A DNA stretch of 64,000 bases from Marsupella aquatica. Taxonomy: Eukaryota; Marchantiophyta. Of the stretch, positions 1 to 11,545 are shown one piece after another. The position numbers and the translations under genes are program-made. The notes below the pieces were generated by a model. That model searched no databases. It was not told the DNA's origin and worked only from the letters and a program-made list of their open reading frames with translations. How positions within the stretch are numbered: position 1 is the first letter of the stretch; each line of letters begins with the position of its first letter. The stretch is taken from contig OZ316892.1 in assembly GCA_973895155.1 (NCBI GenBank), positions 1,054,001 to 1,118,000 on the forward strand, read 5' to 3'.

Positions 1-2687
1 GGTTGTTCATCATATTTCGAGAATTATGATAATCATAGAGTTTTCTTAATCAAACATGAAAATATTTATTACTTAAATTTCAAAGTGTTTCCCCAAATCT
101 TTGTTCATGATATGGAACCCCCTTGGAGTGATGCCCCCGAGACATGAACCCTTAGGTCATCCTTGTATGCTTTTCTCATCATCTAGAGTATTTTTCTAGT
201 CTTTTTATTGGCCTAATTATGCCTTTCCGTTGTCTTCTCCAGTTAAATATGAATTGCTTACCATAATTTGGGTTTTTTTTGTTATTTTAGAGTGTAATAT
301 ACATACTTAGCTTAAGCATTCATGTACCTTTAGTTTTTCCCTCTTTTTGCAACTAAAAGTGATAGAACTCAAGTTAATTAAATTGATGAATTTTAATTCT
401 GATATAACATTTTTTGCTCACATGAATTAAGTTGACTATTATATAGGATGAGTAGATTGAAGCACTTTTATTTTGAAATCATTGATATTATTGTTCTAAA
501 CATTCAATTTATCTAGGTTAAATGTGAATAGAATGATAAATATAACATTAGGTTAACCACATAATTTTGACGGATGATCAATGACTAATGAGCAAATGCG
601 AGAAGGCTTGTTTAATTTGAGAATTAAACTTAAAACCAAATACAAATAAGGAATAAGTATCTTGATGTGTCCAAAAGTATTAACAATCATATTTCACTTC
701 TCAATTAATGTTATGCAAAAATAAATCAAATAACATTTTCAGCCAAATCAAGGTTCATATTGGGAGTTATTTTGTTGAACATACTATAGCTTAGTTTTAG
801 ACAAGTGTGTGTAAAATTTAATTATGCATTCTATATAGGTTCAAGTCACTAACAATTCACTTACCTAGCCCAACAATTAACACTATAGAGATATGCAAGC
901 TAGTTTTTGAGTAAGTCATAAGTTGTGTTTTTTTAATATTTCACAAAACCACATTTTTTTCTTAAATAAAATAAAATAAATTCATGAGAATTGGCTCTAT
1001 TTGTTTGAGATCATGACTTTAGATGTTAAGATTTTATAGGCACAAAACAAAATGGATAAAAAGAAATTGTGAAAAAATTGCAACTTAGATACAATTGTCA
1101 ATCACAACAAACTTTTAAGTATACCAACAAACAATTCTAAGCTTGCTATATGATGATTGTTCATATTCTCCAAGTTCAAAAGCACACATTATGCGCATAA
1201 AACGGGGCATGAAAGTGCACATTATGCACTTTATAGTTATTGATAGCAATGGATATAGATATGCATAGATTCCTCTCATAAAACAAACTCACTAAGTATA
1301 TGATACAGTAACTTTGACACCATACACAATAATCCATAAAGCTATATATACAAAATATATTAATTACACACCACAAAACAAACCAATAGAGCTGCATACA
1401 TTACAACGTATGCATAAAAGCTCATCCTTTCTACCCATATTTTTTTCTCTTGTATTTGCACCATACCAATTGATCTTCAAAGCCATGTACACAAAATGAT
1501 GTAAATATAAATCCCGATCCTTTCTTCCTATATTGTTGCCCTTTGCATTTGCACCATATAAATTAATTCAAGGAGTTACTTATACTTTGCATTAGCAATT
1601 ATGACATCATAGAAAAAACTTCACGATATATGTACACATGTACTTGGATGTCTCTTCATATGGAGTCTTTCTCATCACCCACAACATCTTTAGGTCATAG
1701 ACCCCTTAAATATAAGAAAATAATAATAATTAAATCACTATAAAATTAGATGAAAAGTACCTTGCATATCAAAAACAAATTAGGTATTATAGTGTTATAT
1801 GTACATACTAACAAATTCATCCATTATAATTTTTTTTCATTTTTGTTGCAAACTCATCATTAAATCCAGACATGATTGCAAGAGACTAAATCAAATAAAA
1901 TTCTAATTTTTATGTTACTTTTCTTACAAATTAATGGGTTTATTCAAATACTCCAATTATTTTAAATACATATACTCAAAATTAAATGTCCATAAACAAT
2001 AAATAAAAATAATATTTGAATAGTTTAAAACCAGCTTAATTATATATATGTGATTAAAAATATAATTGATTTTATATTCAGAGGTCATTTTGGAATGAAT
2101 ACTACAAAAAATTGTTAATGCATTTTTAAGAAATGAACGTAATTATAATGACTTCTATACAAATAACTTATCTATAAATGTTATAATTATATCAAATTTC
2201 TAGCCAATTAAATGATAACGTGTCATTATCTCATTATAGTCATGGCCATAATAATGTATCAAATATAGTTAAAATCCCATAAACTGGGACTTTTTTATAA
2301 CCATTGCTAATATATGTAGTCAAACTATCCAAAATGGGTGTTGACACACCAATATATTTCAATTCTTAGTGGAATAAATAGGACCAATGTAATAGAAATC
2401 AAAATATAGTTGGCATGAAATAAGTCATATTCAATGTGAGGTCCAATAGATTGTGCAAGCATGTTTTTTTGTTGATGTCATAATTGACTCTATCCACAAT
2501 CTTGTTTTAAGAGTAGTGAAATTGAAGGCCTACAGGTAATCTATTTCATGATACCCAAGAAGAGCCAAATGAATACATGCTTATTTGTTATAAAGCAAAA
2601 ATTCTGACACTATAATACTGGATGCCGCCAAATCTGGGCTTTCGTCTATTTACGAAATGTGGTTAGGGCGAGAACAAACTATGGCCG
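1..2687. other. AT-rich intergenic DNA without recognisable genes
   Basis: This stretch is strongly AT-rich with many homopolymer A and T runs. The only open frames are 60-75 codons long, have simple composition and look like no family I know. I see no LTR, terminal inverted repeat or RNA gene. It may be old, eroded transposon DNA. Confidence 0.6.
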
Positions 2688-2689
2688 CT

Positions 2690-4300
2690 ATAACTTTTGG
2701 GGCTTTTTTATAACCGTTGGATGACAACGACGCCCTTGCCAAGGCTTTGGCATTCTGTTTGCTAGAAGCCGCTGCCGTGGCCGTCGTCGTTTACCGTGGG
2801 GGCCCTTCTCACGTTTGGCCATTGCGTTGTTAGGCAAGGTACTGCCTCGCTCCCTAGAGCTGCCTCGCCCTTGCTGCAGCCTTCCTCCATCCCCCTTGTT
2901 GCACCCCATGGCTTGCCGCTACATTGCCTGGCCATGCCTCGGTCCAGGCGCGCCTCCCTCCATCCCCCACGCCCTTGCCCTGCCTCACCGCTGCGCTGCC
3001 TGGCCTAGGCCATTGCCCTCCCTTGGCCATTGGCTGCTGCTGCCAGCCTCCACCCTGGGGCTGCCATCAGGGTACTGCCCCTCCCTCGTGCCCCTCCTCC
3101 TTGCGCTGCTGCTTGGGCTGCCTCGCAGCCTTCCCCACCTTGGGGCTGCCATCAGGGCGCTCCCCCCTCCCTCGCACCCCTGCCTCCTCTCACCTCGCGT
3201 TGCTGCCTCCCTCGCTCCCATAATTTCTGTCAGGAAGCAAATTCTCCAGTGTGTAACTTTTTTGACTAGGTGCCACCATTTTCATAACCCTTTGCCCAGA
3301 AAATGTTCCCGGTAATATTTTCTCCGGGCAGGTATTACGTATGATAATGACAGCTTGGGCTGGGATTACTGTATGAAAATTGTTCCCACGAAGCTCAGAA
3401 AAAAACTTCCTCACTACCGCCGGTCAATATTTCCTCACTTTCTGGTCACAGGGTTACAGACCAGTAACCCAAGACCAAGCTGTCATTACCCTATACGTGC
3501 TATTGCCTCCCTCGCAGCGTGCCATGGCCCCTCCCTTGCGCCCCCTCTCTTGCCACACTCGCCTTGCACACTGCCCTGCCAATCCAGAAGCAGTAGCTGC
3601 GCCCCTTACTCGCTTGCCTTGATTGCCTCGACCTGCCAGTCCAGCTGCGATAGTGCTCACTACCTCGGCCTCACTTGCCCCTGCAACCTGCCGCCATAGC
3701 CCGTGACTGATCGCCCCTGCAACCCTGCCAGCCATTGACATTGCTCCTTCATCACCATGGCGACCCCCTCTGCCCTCAATCTAGGCATGGCCACACTAAC
3801 CCCTGCCCCTGCCCCTGCCCTCTGCCCTTCCTCCCCGATCGAGGCGTAGCAGTGCTCGCCGTTCGCCCTGCCGCCACGGTTGCTATGCTCCTTGCTGCCT
3901 CAGCCCTCGCTCGCCCGTGTTTGACTCGCCTGTCTTGCCTGCCAGTCTAGCCACAATAGTGCTCGTCGTGCGCCCTGCGGCCATGGGCTGTTGCGCTCCC
4001 CGTTGTCTTGGCCCTCACTTGCCCTCTGCAATCCCTCCCGCCCTCCCTCCCAGGTCCAGGCGCGGCGCCTCCCAGCCCCGACCACCTTCACCCTACCGCA
4101 CCCATTACCGCTTGCCCTTGCCCCATTGAGATCTGCCGTAGCCCGCACCTGGACCACCCCAACGACCCTGCTAGCACTTCGGCCCCTTCCCACACCAGCG
4201 CGCATGGACTGAGGTCAGCCACAATGGCCTTTTCTTGCCACGGTGCTTGCTCTCCCACGCCGCCGTGCCTGGACTGAGGTGAGTCGCGGCATCACCTCGC
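2690..4300. repeat. C-rich, strand-asymmetric low-complexity block
   Basis: The + strand is dominated by C with T and G, in endless variations of CCCTCGCC, GCCTTGCC and CTGCCTCG. Many overlapping open frames exist on both strands, but they are artefacts of the composition, rich in Pro, Leu, Ala and Ser on + and Gly, Arg and Ala on -. A segment beginning at about 3051 (GGGGCTGCCATCAGGG) recurs at about 3136, a local tandem duplication with a period near 86 bp. AT-richer DNA with a fold-back interrupts the block at about 3220-3480. No protein family is recognisable. Confidence 0.6.
3327..3507. repeat. Imperfect inverted repeat inside the C-rich block
   Basis: The segment at 3327-3358, containing ATAATGACAGCTTGG, is matched in reverse complement at 3475-3507, containing CCAAGCTGTCATTA, with about 115 bp between the arms. 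Each arm is about 32 bp with several mismatches. The sequence is AT-richer than its surroundings, so a small inserted fold-back or MITE-like element is plausible. No target duplication is visible. Confidence 0.4.
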
Positions 4301-5459
4301 CCAAATTGGCCACGACCCTTGTGTCAACCCACATCTTGGTTAGTGCTTGCTTGATTTTTGTCCCTGCTACCTTGCCAGGTGTCACTCCGCTGATGGGATT
4401 ACGAGTACTTTTTGGGTTATGGGCCAAAAATTGTATGCCAAATGTGGTCTGGGGGTGGCAGGACCCCAGAAGTATATATAAAGGGACTAAGGCTTTCGAG
4501 GCAATGAGACGCATATTGGCAATAATAGGAACTGATGGCAGCAACAACCCATGGGGAACGGCAATGGCAATGGGCAAGCCTCACATAGGGATGAAGTATT
4601 TTTATAGGGTGCCCCATATTTGTTTTGGACAAATGGAATGGAATAGACACTCGGGGGTCTCATTGTATGGGGACCTCCCCATCATTTGCGACGTTTTTAG
4701 GTATTGGATCCCCTAAAATGTACAAAAAAATATTATCTTTTAACCCCTATAAAGTTGAAATATTCTTGGAATATACCAAAATTTTGATTAAAAAGACCCT
4801 AATTAATGTTCTTATAAGTCTCAAAATTGAATTTAAAAGACCATATTGTTCTTTTGCAAAAATTCTTAAGTCTTCCCTTAGAACCAATTAAACAACCCTA
4901 TCCTTCATCACACGTGATATGCCATTTTTGTGGAAGTGAAACCCCCGAGAATAGACACCTCCCATGGGTGATGGACACAGGGATGGGGGGCCTTCCGGTT
5001 GGGGTCGAACAAGTGCATGTCCACCAGATCGGATGGGCCATCATTCTTATTGACCACACAAATAGGTTGTGGCCATCATTACTATTTATTGGAGCCCGGG
5101 AGTTTTGACATTTTATCGGGCCTTAGTGACATTTTGCCATACTAATCAAATACCAAGGGATACCATAGGGGCAAGAGACATCCCGTAAGCAGGATGATTG
5201 CCACCAAGGTTGGGAGGGTGAGACGAGGGATTGTGGTAAGCAGTATTGTCACCAAATATTGGATCTCCTCACATATCTCGAGTCTCTTGCAAAGGTGTGG
5301 CCCAACCGGCGTTCAACATAGTATTTACTTAGGGGTTTGTCGAGCTTCATTGCAAGTGCATCCAAAATTCTCATATGTTGTGTTGGTTGGATGCAGATGA
5401 TGAAGGGGTTCTAAGAGTTTTTGGACCATGAGAACACCAAGCAAAATATTGGAAGCTGA
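4301..5459. other. Unassigned DNA upstream of the Helitron coding remnants
   Basis: I find no protein family or RNA gene here. It could be the 5' non-coding part of the Helitron that follows, but the 5' TC terminus of such elements is too short to place by eye. Open frames of 70-160 codons (for example 4243-4716) have no recognisable motif. Confidence 0.4.
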
Positions 5460-6240
5460 TTGCGAGTGGCATGCCCAAAAAGGGCAGCCATAAATGCAAG
5501 GCATCACAAGCGATATGCCGAGCGGTGTCTGCAAGAGGTGGCTGAAGTTTGTACAGTGCCACAACCAACCTCCATACCAAGTGTGGGATCTTCGGTAACG
5601 GTGGCAAGCATTACACCAAGTATGGCACTTTTGATACCAGAATCAAGTGTGCCACCTTCCCCTAGACTTAGTGGCCGACAATTGCGCCGTGAAGCAAGGG
5701 CACCGCGGAGAATTCCAACAACAGTGTAAATGCCCTCCCTTGAGGGACCAGTTTAGGACCAACTGTAGCATCTGACTGCGCAAATAGTTGAAGGGAGCTT
5801 CACCGTCAAGCAAGGGCTACTCAACAGGCGTTGGCCAGATCCATTGTTATCAATAACAGCCATGAGGGAACCCCAAGTGCAGTTTCCACTCATGCAGTGA
5901 CGCCTGTGAACGGTTCATCCAACCCTCCCATGTTTGATGAAGGTTGGCTCATTGATGGTGCCTTGGACACATATAGGGTTGTCCAGCCTCTAGAGGAATT
6001 TGCCATGATTTCCCCCACCCTACGAGCCCATAGCCAACATTGTGTCAGAACATCTACATGTCTTTGACAAGGATTGGCTCATTCATGGTGCTTTAGAAGA
6101 TGGGGTTGCCCCTTTGGCCGCCCCCCTACCTTGTGAATCCATACCAAACAATGAACGGTCTGACCCAAACATCTTTGATGAAGAATGGCTCATTGATAGT
6201 GTTCTCCACGAGGGGGAAACTCCAGCATAGGTCAATTTGA
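5460..6240 (+). pseudogene. Helitron N-terminal accessory region with a repeated FDxxWLI motif
   Basis: The first part encodes a basic, Arg-rich segment (KRYAERCLQEVAEV near 5514). It is followed by three copies of a short motif: FDEGWLIDGAL near 5930, FDKDWLIHGAL near 6060 and FDEEWLIDSVL near 6171, about 130 and 111 bp apart. The copies lie in two reading frames with intervening stops, so the gene is broken. The position just before the Helitron zinc region suggests it belonged to the same polyprotein or to an accessory ORF. I do not recognise the motif. Confidence 0.5.
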
Positions 6241-6259
6241 CACATTTGTTCAGGGCACC

Positions 6260-7710
6260 TTGGATGTGCCAAACAAATTTGAGGATGACGAGATGGACCA
6301 TATCCTCCAAGAAGAAATGGGAGGCACAAACATGGCACCAGTTACCCCAGATCAACCCAATCCAAATGACGTGCTACGGGAGCGTCAAAGATTGGAAGAG
6401 ATCCAACGGTTGCCAAAGGCAAGGCAGCCTTTGGACCCTGTAATGAACATCGAGTGCCCACAATGCAAAGCACTTCATTGGATGGAAGAGTGCAAGTCAA
6501 GAACACAACACAACCCGTGCTTCACCATATGTTGCACCGACGGGAAAGTGGGATTACCGCCACTTGGTGCTCCTCCTGAGCCGCTTCGTGGCTTGCTGAT
6601 TGGTACCAACGCCGCAGCCTCAAATGTTCCAAAAGAACATTTGAGGCTACAACAAGACACTAGCGTTTACATCCCTAGGTGTTAAAATTGACGAAAGGGG
6701 TGGCAATCGCGGTCCATACTCTTTTCGTATCCAAGGAGCATTATATCATCGTGCCGGTACCCTCTTGCCACCTGATGGAGCGGGGTCAAAGTTTCCTCAA
6801 CTCTACATTCATGACACAGGGAATGAGTTGGGGAACAGGTAATTTGCATGTGCAACTTTTCTGAAATCAAATTCTTTTGATATAACATGATCTTTGCAAT
6901 AAGCTATGTCTTATATATGTTTTTTTGTTGGGTTTTAGGATGAATAGGATGCCATAGTTGGATCAGGCTGTGTTGGCTTCCTTGCAAGAGATGCTCAACT
7001 GTACGTACAATCCAGATGTGAGGGTCTTTAAAAATGCAACGAGCCGCATTGACGACATTGAGATGCCAAACGTATTGCTACGTATTGTAGCGGAGCAAGA
7101 TATAGACCCCAAGTGCTACAATAAGCCAACAACAGATGAAATTGGCTTGATAATGGTTGGAGATGAGGATATTGAAACATGTGGGAAGGATATAATCCTA
7201 CTTAGGAAGAGTAATGGTGGCCTACAATGGATTTCCGAGTCGCATAGATCCTATGCCCTGCTCCATTATATTTTACTCTTTCCTCACGAACAAGATGGAT
7301 GGTCTTATGACATCCCGTTGGCGGGACACGAATTCCAGGATAGGGTCATTGTGGCTATTGAACCAGGAGCCAGGGGTGGACGAAATGGTTCTAAGAAGGT
7401 GACCCAACTTCAATACTATGCGTACATGTTACATGCAAGGCGGGAAGATGATTGGTTGCTTCATGGAGGAAGATTCCTGAAGCAATTTATCGTTGATGCA
7501 TATGCGTGTATAGACCAGACACACCTCATATATATTTGGAACAATCATAAAAAGCCTTGGACCGAGTTATATCAAGGGCTACAAGATGCAGTTCAAGACG
7601 GGGATGCACAGGCAAGCAATGTGGGTAGGACCTACATTTTACCGTCCACATATGGGGGTAGTGCACAACATATGATGCAGGCCTATCAGGATCCCATGGC
7701 GGTTGTTTGA
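6260..7710 (+). pseudogene. Helitron Rep-helicase N-terminal part with one intron
   Basis: At about 6451 the frame reads CPQCKALHWMEEC, then CFTICC and PPEPLRGLL, a Cys-rich region typical of plant Helitron proteins. A frame change near 6660 leads into FTSLGVKIDERGG. An intron is likely at 6839-6938 (GT...TTTTAG, 100 bp), because coding homology resumes directly after it. From 6958 the frame is open for 250 codons and contains the conserved stretches WISESHRSYALLHYILLFPHE and LKQFIVDAYACID. It ends at a TGA at 7708-7710, inside the family's conserved region, so it is a premature stop. Confidence 0.8.
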
Positions 7711-8601
7711 ACATACGGGCCTCCTGACCTTTTCACAACTTTTACGTGCAATTCTGAATGGCCTGAAATCAAAGTGGAGTGCTTCCCCTACCAGACCCCG
7801 GCTGACCGCGATGGCATTATGAGGAGAGTGTTCAAACTTAAGTTGAAGGCCCTGTTAGCGGATATTTGGGCAGGGGTATTGGGTAGACCTATTGCCTCTA
7901 TGCATGTCATTGAATTTTAGAAGAGGGGTCTGTTGCACGCCCACATTCTCATAATATTGGTGGAGCAACATAAGTTGCGCACCCCAGAGTTGGTTGATCA
8001 ATTGGTTTTGGCGGAGATACCGGACGCACATTCAAGTACATCCACAATTATATCAAACTATTATGAAGTCCATGGTCCATGCGGTCGTGGGTATCCAAAC
8101 TCACCTTGCATGGTCGATGGTCAATGCAGCAAGGGTTATCGAAACGGTTTTTAAAGATACATGAGATCTTGCTGCATTGACCATCAACCATCATCCCGAC
8201 GTCCATACATGGGATACCCATCATCCAAAACGGTTTTAAAGATGATGGGTATCCCATGTATTGACGTCGGGATGATGGTCGCAATTTCTCAAAACACCGA
8301 AGCGGGTTTAAGTTTGACAATAGGTGGGTTGTTCGTCATAGTCCATATATATTTGAGCATGAGATTCAATGCACGGATCAATGTGGAGATTTGTTCCTCC
8401 ATTAAAGCAATCAAGTATTTATACAAGTACTGTTATAAAGGGCACGATAAAGCAATGGTGGAGGTGGAGCAACGAGATGAAGTAAAGGAGCACTTAGATG
8501 CCAAATATGTGTCTGCTACTGAGGGAGTATGGCGCATTAACCAGTTTGAAATGTCTGAGAAGGGCATCACCACCGTAACAGCAAACAACAAACAGGTTTA
8601 G
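7711..8601 (+). pseudogene. Helitron Rep (HUH endonuclease) domain, broken
   Basis: Translation after the stop at 7710 continues the family with PPDLFTTFTCNSEWPEI. After another stop at 7918-7920 comes RGLLHAHILII, whose H-A-H (7936-7944) is the HUH metal-binding motif of rolling-circle nucleases. Further on, INVEICSSIKAIKYLYKY and CYKGHDKA (about 8380-8450) match the region that normally carries the catalytic tyrosines. Between these, a palindromic rearrangement at 8116-8279 has destroyed the frame. The gene cannot make a working nuclease. Confidence 0.8.
8116..8279. repeat. Compound inverted duplication inside the Helitron Rep gene
   Basis: Two inverted pairs lie side by side. GATGGTCAATGCAGCAAG at 8116-8133 is the exact reverse complement of 8168-8185. 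A 38-bp arm at 8187-8224 is the reverse complement of 8242-8279 with one mismatch and a 17-bp loop. The right arm reads as normal Helitron coding (DDGYPMY, stop, RRDDGR), and so does 8116-8133 (DGQCSK). The middle segment 8168-8224 is therefore an inverted copy of both flanking coding pieces, joined in one block. Such structures arise by template switching during replication. Confidence 0.85.
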
Positions 8602-8935
8602 TGGTACCAGCTAAAAGTTTCCTGTTACCAGGAAAATTTTACTGTTACCAGTAAAAAATATGATCTAAAAATATATCATTTAAAGCCTTATTTTTCAAAA
8701 TAATTAAAATCATGGCATTTTTTTGCGAGCGCCAAGCGCTGCTATTGTTAGCTCCGAGCGCTAGCAATATGATGATGACAAACCAAAACAAAATCCAAAA
8801 AAAAAAATCCAAAAAAATTACCACTCACTTTCCTGTTACCAGTAATTGTTTCGTGTTATTGTTTCCTATTTTCTGTCGTTTGTAAATACCCCTCTGAGAG
8901 TACTACTTCGGTGCAATGGCTGCAAGTTCATTGTG
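8602..8935. repeat. Non-coding interruption in the Helitron gene with TGTTACCAG repeats
   Basis: Helitron homology stops after FEMSEKGITTVTANN and resumes at about 8905-8940 (LQVHCEG in one frame, EQSIMFNEDSDINDVV in the next). The DNA between is AT-rich and carries CTGTTACCAG three times, near 8621, 8641 and 8833. It also has a short GC-rich palindromic cluster around GAGCGCCAAGCGCT near 8728. It resembles a small inserted element, but I could not define exact ends or a target duplication. Confidence 0.45.
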
Positions 8936-9470
8936 AGGGGGGAACAATCTATAATGTTCAATGAGGATTCTGACATCAATGATGTGGTTCAACGAGAATC
9001 TCATAGGGACACGAACCTCACAGGGTGGTTCAGAGCTAATGCTTTGCATGAACTGCGAAACAACTTCTCTACAATAATTTCCCCCATGAGTTTGTATGGG
9101 ATACATCCTCCCGTGCATGGAACCCATGAAGAAGAGGGTTTAGCATTGGCAAGATGTATATTGTGCCGCCAGTCGCGGATGAACGGTACTACTTGAGGGT
9201 ACTTCTTCTTCACATCAAAGGTGCAACATCATTCATCGACCTTCGCATTTTTGAGGGCACTATATACCCCACCTTTTAGGCAGCGGCTCTTGCTTGGGGT
9301 TTGTATAAGAACAATGAGGAGTGGGATAGATGCCTTCAAGAAGCGACAAGCATGCACACAGGTTCAAAAATTTGACAACTATTTATTACAATATTGTTGT
9401 TTGGAGGTGTTGCCAAACCATGCGACCTATGGGCACAACATGCATCCAACTGAGTGATGATTGTAGGTAT
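8936..9470 (+). pseudogene. Helitron central region, frameshifted
   Basis: The frame opening at 8846 reads EQSIMFNEDSDINDVVQRES and then TNLTGWFRANALHELRNN, the conserved Helitron stretch between Rep and helicase. A frame change near 9140 gives RMYIVPPVADERYYLRVLL, then KGATSFIDLRIFEGTIYPTF and a TAG, again matching the family. A further change leads to NNEEWDRCLQEA. Several frame changes and stops show decay. Confidence 0.75.
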
Positions 9471-9479
9471 CGTTTGCAA

Positions 9480-11184
9480 TCAATGGGCTTCTTAGATTCT
9501 ACGGAGCAGCAACAACAAAGCTTTGCTCTACATTTGATGGATGAGGCTTTGAAAAGTGTTGGTAAAACATTGGTGGAGTTTGGTCTTCCGGAACCAGGTA
9601 TAGAGTTTTTCCAAGAGAAAGAAAATAGAAACCGGTTGATAAGAGAGGAGACATGTTATCCAATAGATGTACTTCTACAACAACTTGCAGAGCAGGAGCC
9701 GTTGTTGAACGAGGGTCAAAGGGCAACATACAGTACAATACTTGCAGCGGTGAGGGCTCAAGATGGAGCGACATTCTTTATTGATGGACCGGGGGGGACG
9801 GGCAAAACATTTGTGGAGAATGTTCTACTTTGAAGAGTCCGTGTAGATGGGGACGTCGCATTGGCTGTGGCTTCCTCTGGCATTGCAAGTCTTTTGTTAG
9901 ATGGAGGATGCACCGCACATTCTTGATTCAAGCTACCATTGAAACCAATCTCGACATCAACATGCGCCATCCAAAAACAATTTGACCTTGTCGGATTATT
10001 GCGGAGGGCAACTTTTATTTTGTGGGATGAAGCACCCATGATCCATCAACATGGAGTGGAGGTGTTGGATAGAATTTTACGCAACATACAAGATAATGAC
10101 CAAATCTTTGGAGTGATTGTAGTTGTATTTGCAGATGATTTTTGACAAGTGCTTCCAGCGAAGGCAAGGGCAAGTCGTCCGGAGATTATGGGGTCGTGTT
10201 TGAAGAAGTCTTATGTGTGGAGTAGTATACGGACTTTGAAGCTAACTAAAAACATGCGGGCAAGAGAAACTAATGCCTATCCTGAATTTGGTAAATAATG
10301 TTACATTTACGGAGTGGCTACTACAATTGGGCGATGATAAACTCCCAAAAGGAGGGCCTTCAAATAATCTTATTACTTGCCCTGAGTCTATGGTGGCTCG
10401 GGGGGTTAACTAAGTGTATATTTTGAGGTACCATGTGCGATCCTAGCCTAATATAAATAGACCTATTTTATAAAGAAAATATTCTAAGAATATTCTCTAT
10501 TTTTAATATTAATAAGTTATTTTGCTTTATAAAAGGTATATATTAGAGAATATTCTATAAACATGAGTTTATAATACCTTTTTTCTGTCTCCTACGCTTT
10601 TAAAAAATTTAGTTAAGTTCTATCCAAAATACCTATTTTGGATCGCACGTGGTTCCTAAGATTTTTTATAGTCAACCCCCCGAGTATGGTGGTGGATGGA
10701 GGACGTGTGGAATCATTAATTCATGCAATTCACCCATCTCTTGCTAATGTAGATGATAGGTTCTTAAGTGAGAGAACTATCCTGGCGCCGACAAATGATG
10801 AGGCGCTAAAAATTAATGACTCTATCTTAGAAGGACTTCTCGAGGAATCAAGTGAGTTTTTTAGCGTAGGATCGTCCGGATCAGCTCGAAGGGGAGAATT
10901 TCTACCCTACAGAGTTCTTGAATACACTCACGCCAAGTGGTCTGCTGTCTCATAAGTTGGTATTGAAGGTTGGATGCCCAATCATTCTATTTAGGAATAT
11001 AGATCACTCTTTGGGGTTGTGTGATGGTACTCGGCTAATTGTGAGAGCTATGAATCATCGCGTCAATGTCCTCAATGTGCTAAATAGTGTGGCAAACAAC
11101 CATTCCCTTAATCTCACACACTTGAAAGGAATGGGGCCTAGTGGAGGAGAAGGACTAAGATATATATCAAAAACACAACAATAA
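9480..11184 (+). pseudogene. Helitron PIF1-type helicase domain, broken and MITE-interrupted
   Basis: The helicase part contains LNEGQRATYSTILAAV, the Walker A motif GPGGTGKT (near 9789), VALAVASSGIASLLLDGG, the Walker B-like LWDEAPM (near 10021) and a conserved VVVFADDF followed by a stop where the family usually has GGDFRQ. After the MITE at 10397-10684, coding resumes with VVDGGRVESLIHAIHPSLAN. A frame change near 10920 gives [19 protein letters not shown] and DGTRLIVRA, the helicase C-terminal motifs. Stops near 9832, 9925 and 10142 are premature. In life this 5'-3' helicase would unwind DNA during rolling-circle transposition. Confidence 0.85.
10397..10684. mobile_element. 288-bp MITE with 8-bp target duplication, inserted in the Helitron helicase
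   Basis: The element starts CTCGGGGGGTTAACT and ends AGTCAACCCCCCGAG, terminal inverted repeats with one mismatch. Weaker inverted similarity extends inward to about 45 bp (CATGTGCGATCC against CACGTGCGATCC). It is flanked by identical 8-bp copies of TATGGTGG at 10389-10396 and 10685-10692. Removing the element and one copy joins the helicase codons PESM and VVDGG in frame, which confirms the boundaries. An 8-bp duplication is usual for the hAT superfamily, but these termini are not the common CAGG or TAGG type, so the family is uncertain. It has no coding capacity. Confidence 0.9.
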
Positions 11185-11545
11185 GTTTTTGACTATGAAA
11201 GCTTAACAAAACATAAATTTAAAAATTTGCTTAACATTATAAAAGAATTAATGAAATGAAAATAACTAAAAACCACAAGATAATGTTGGCGTATGATAAA
11301 CGTGTTTAGAAATAACTAAGGTTGCTTTTGAACATCACTATTTGATGTGATGAAATTGATCAATGTATAAGAAAATTTATGAAAATAAATATTTTATTAT
11401 GATGATTGTTAATTAGGACCGTAGTAGACTTTGCCTATATCATAGTTACATAAACCACACATAGTAACTAGATGGCGCACATGTACATAAGCGAGACACA
11501 CGTGTACATAAACGGTTGTTTCCCAACCGACACAATATTTCATTG
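11185..11545. other. AT-rich spacer after the Helitron
   Basis: No coding sequence or RNA gene is visible. It may include the Helitron 3' end, but I could not identify a convincing terminal hairpin followed by CTRR. Confidence 0.4.

Larger units (their letters stand above)
5460..11184 (+). mobile_element. Degenerate autonomous Helitron (Rep/helicase type)
   Basis: Fragments appear in the order expected of a plant Helitron Rep-helicase: a Cys-rich N-terminal zinc region, the Helitron N-domain, an HUH nuclease with an HAH motif, the segment beginning INVEICSSIKAIKYLYKY, then a PIF1-like helicase with Walker A GPGGTGKT and helicase C-terminal motifs. The family moves by rolling-circle replication. 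The coding region carries many stops and frameshifts, a palindromic rearrangement at 8116-8279, an interruption near 8600-8930 and a MITE at 10397-10684. The copy is dead. I could not place the 5'-TC and 3'-CTRR ends, so these limits are only those of recognisable coding sequence. Confidence 0.85.

Noticed and set aside
2815-3315. 166-codon open frame in the C-rich block, with many overlapping frames on both strands
   Set aside because: All are low-complexity products of base composition, overlap each other in several phases and contain no family motif.
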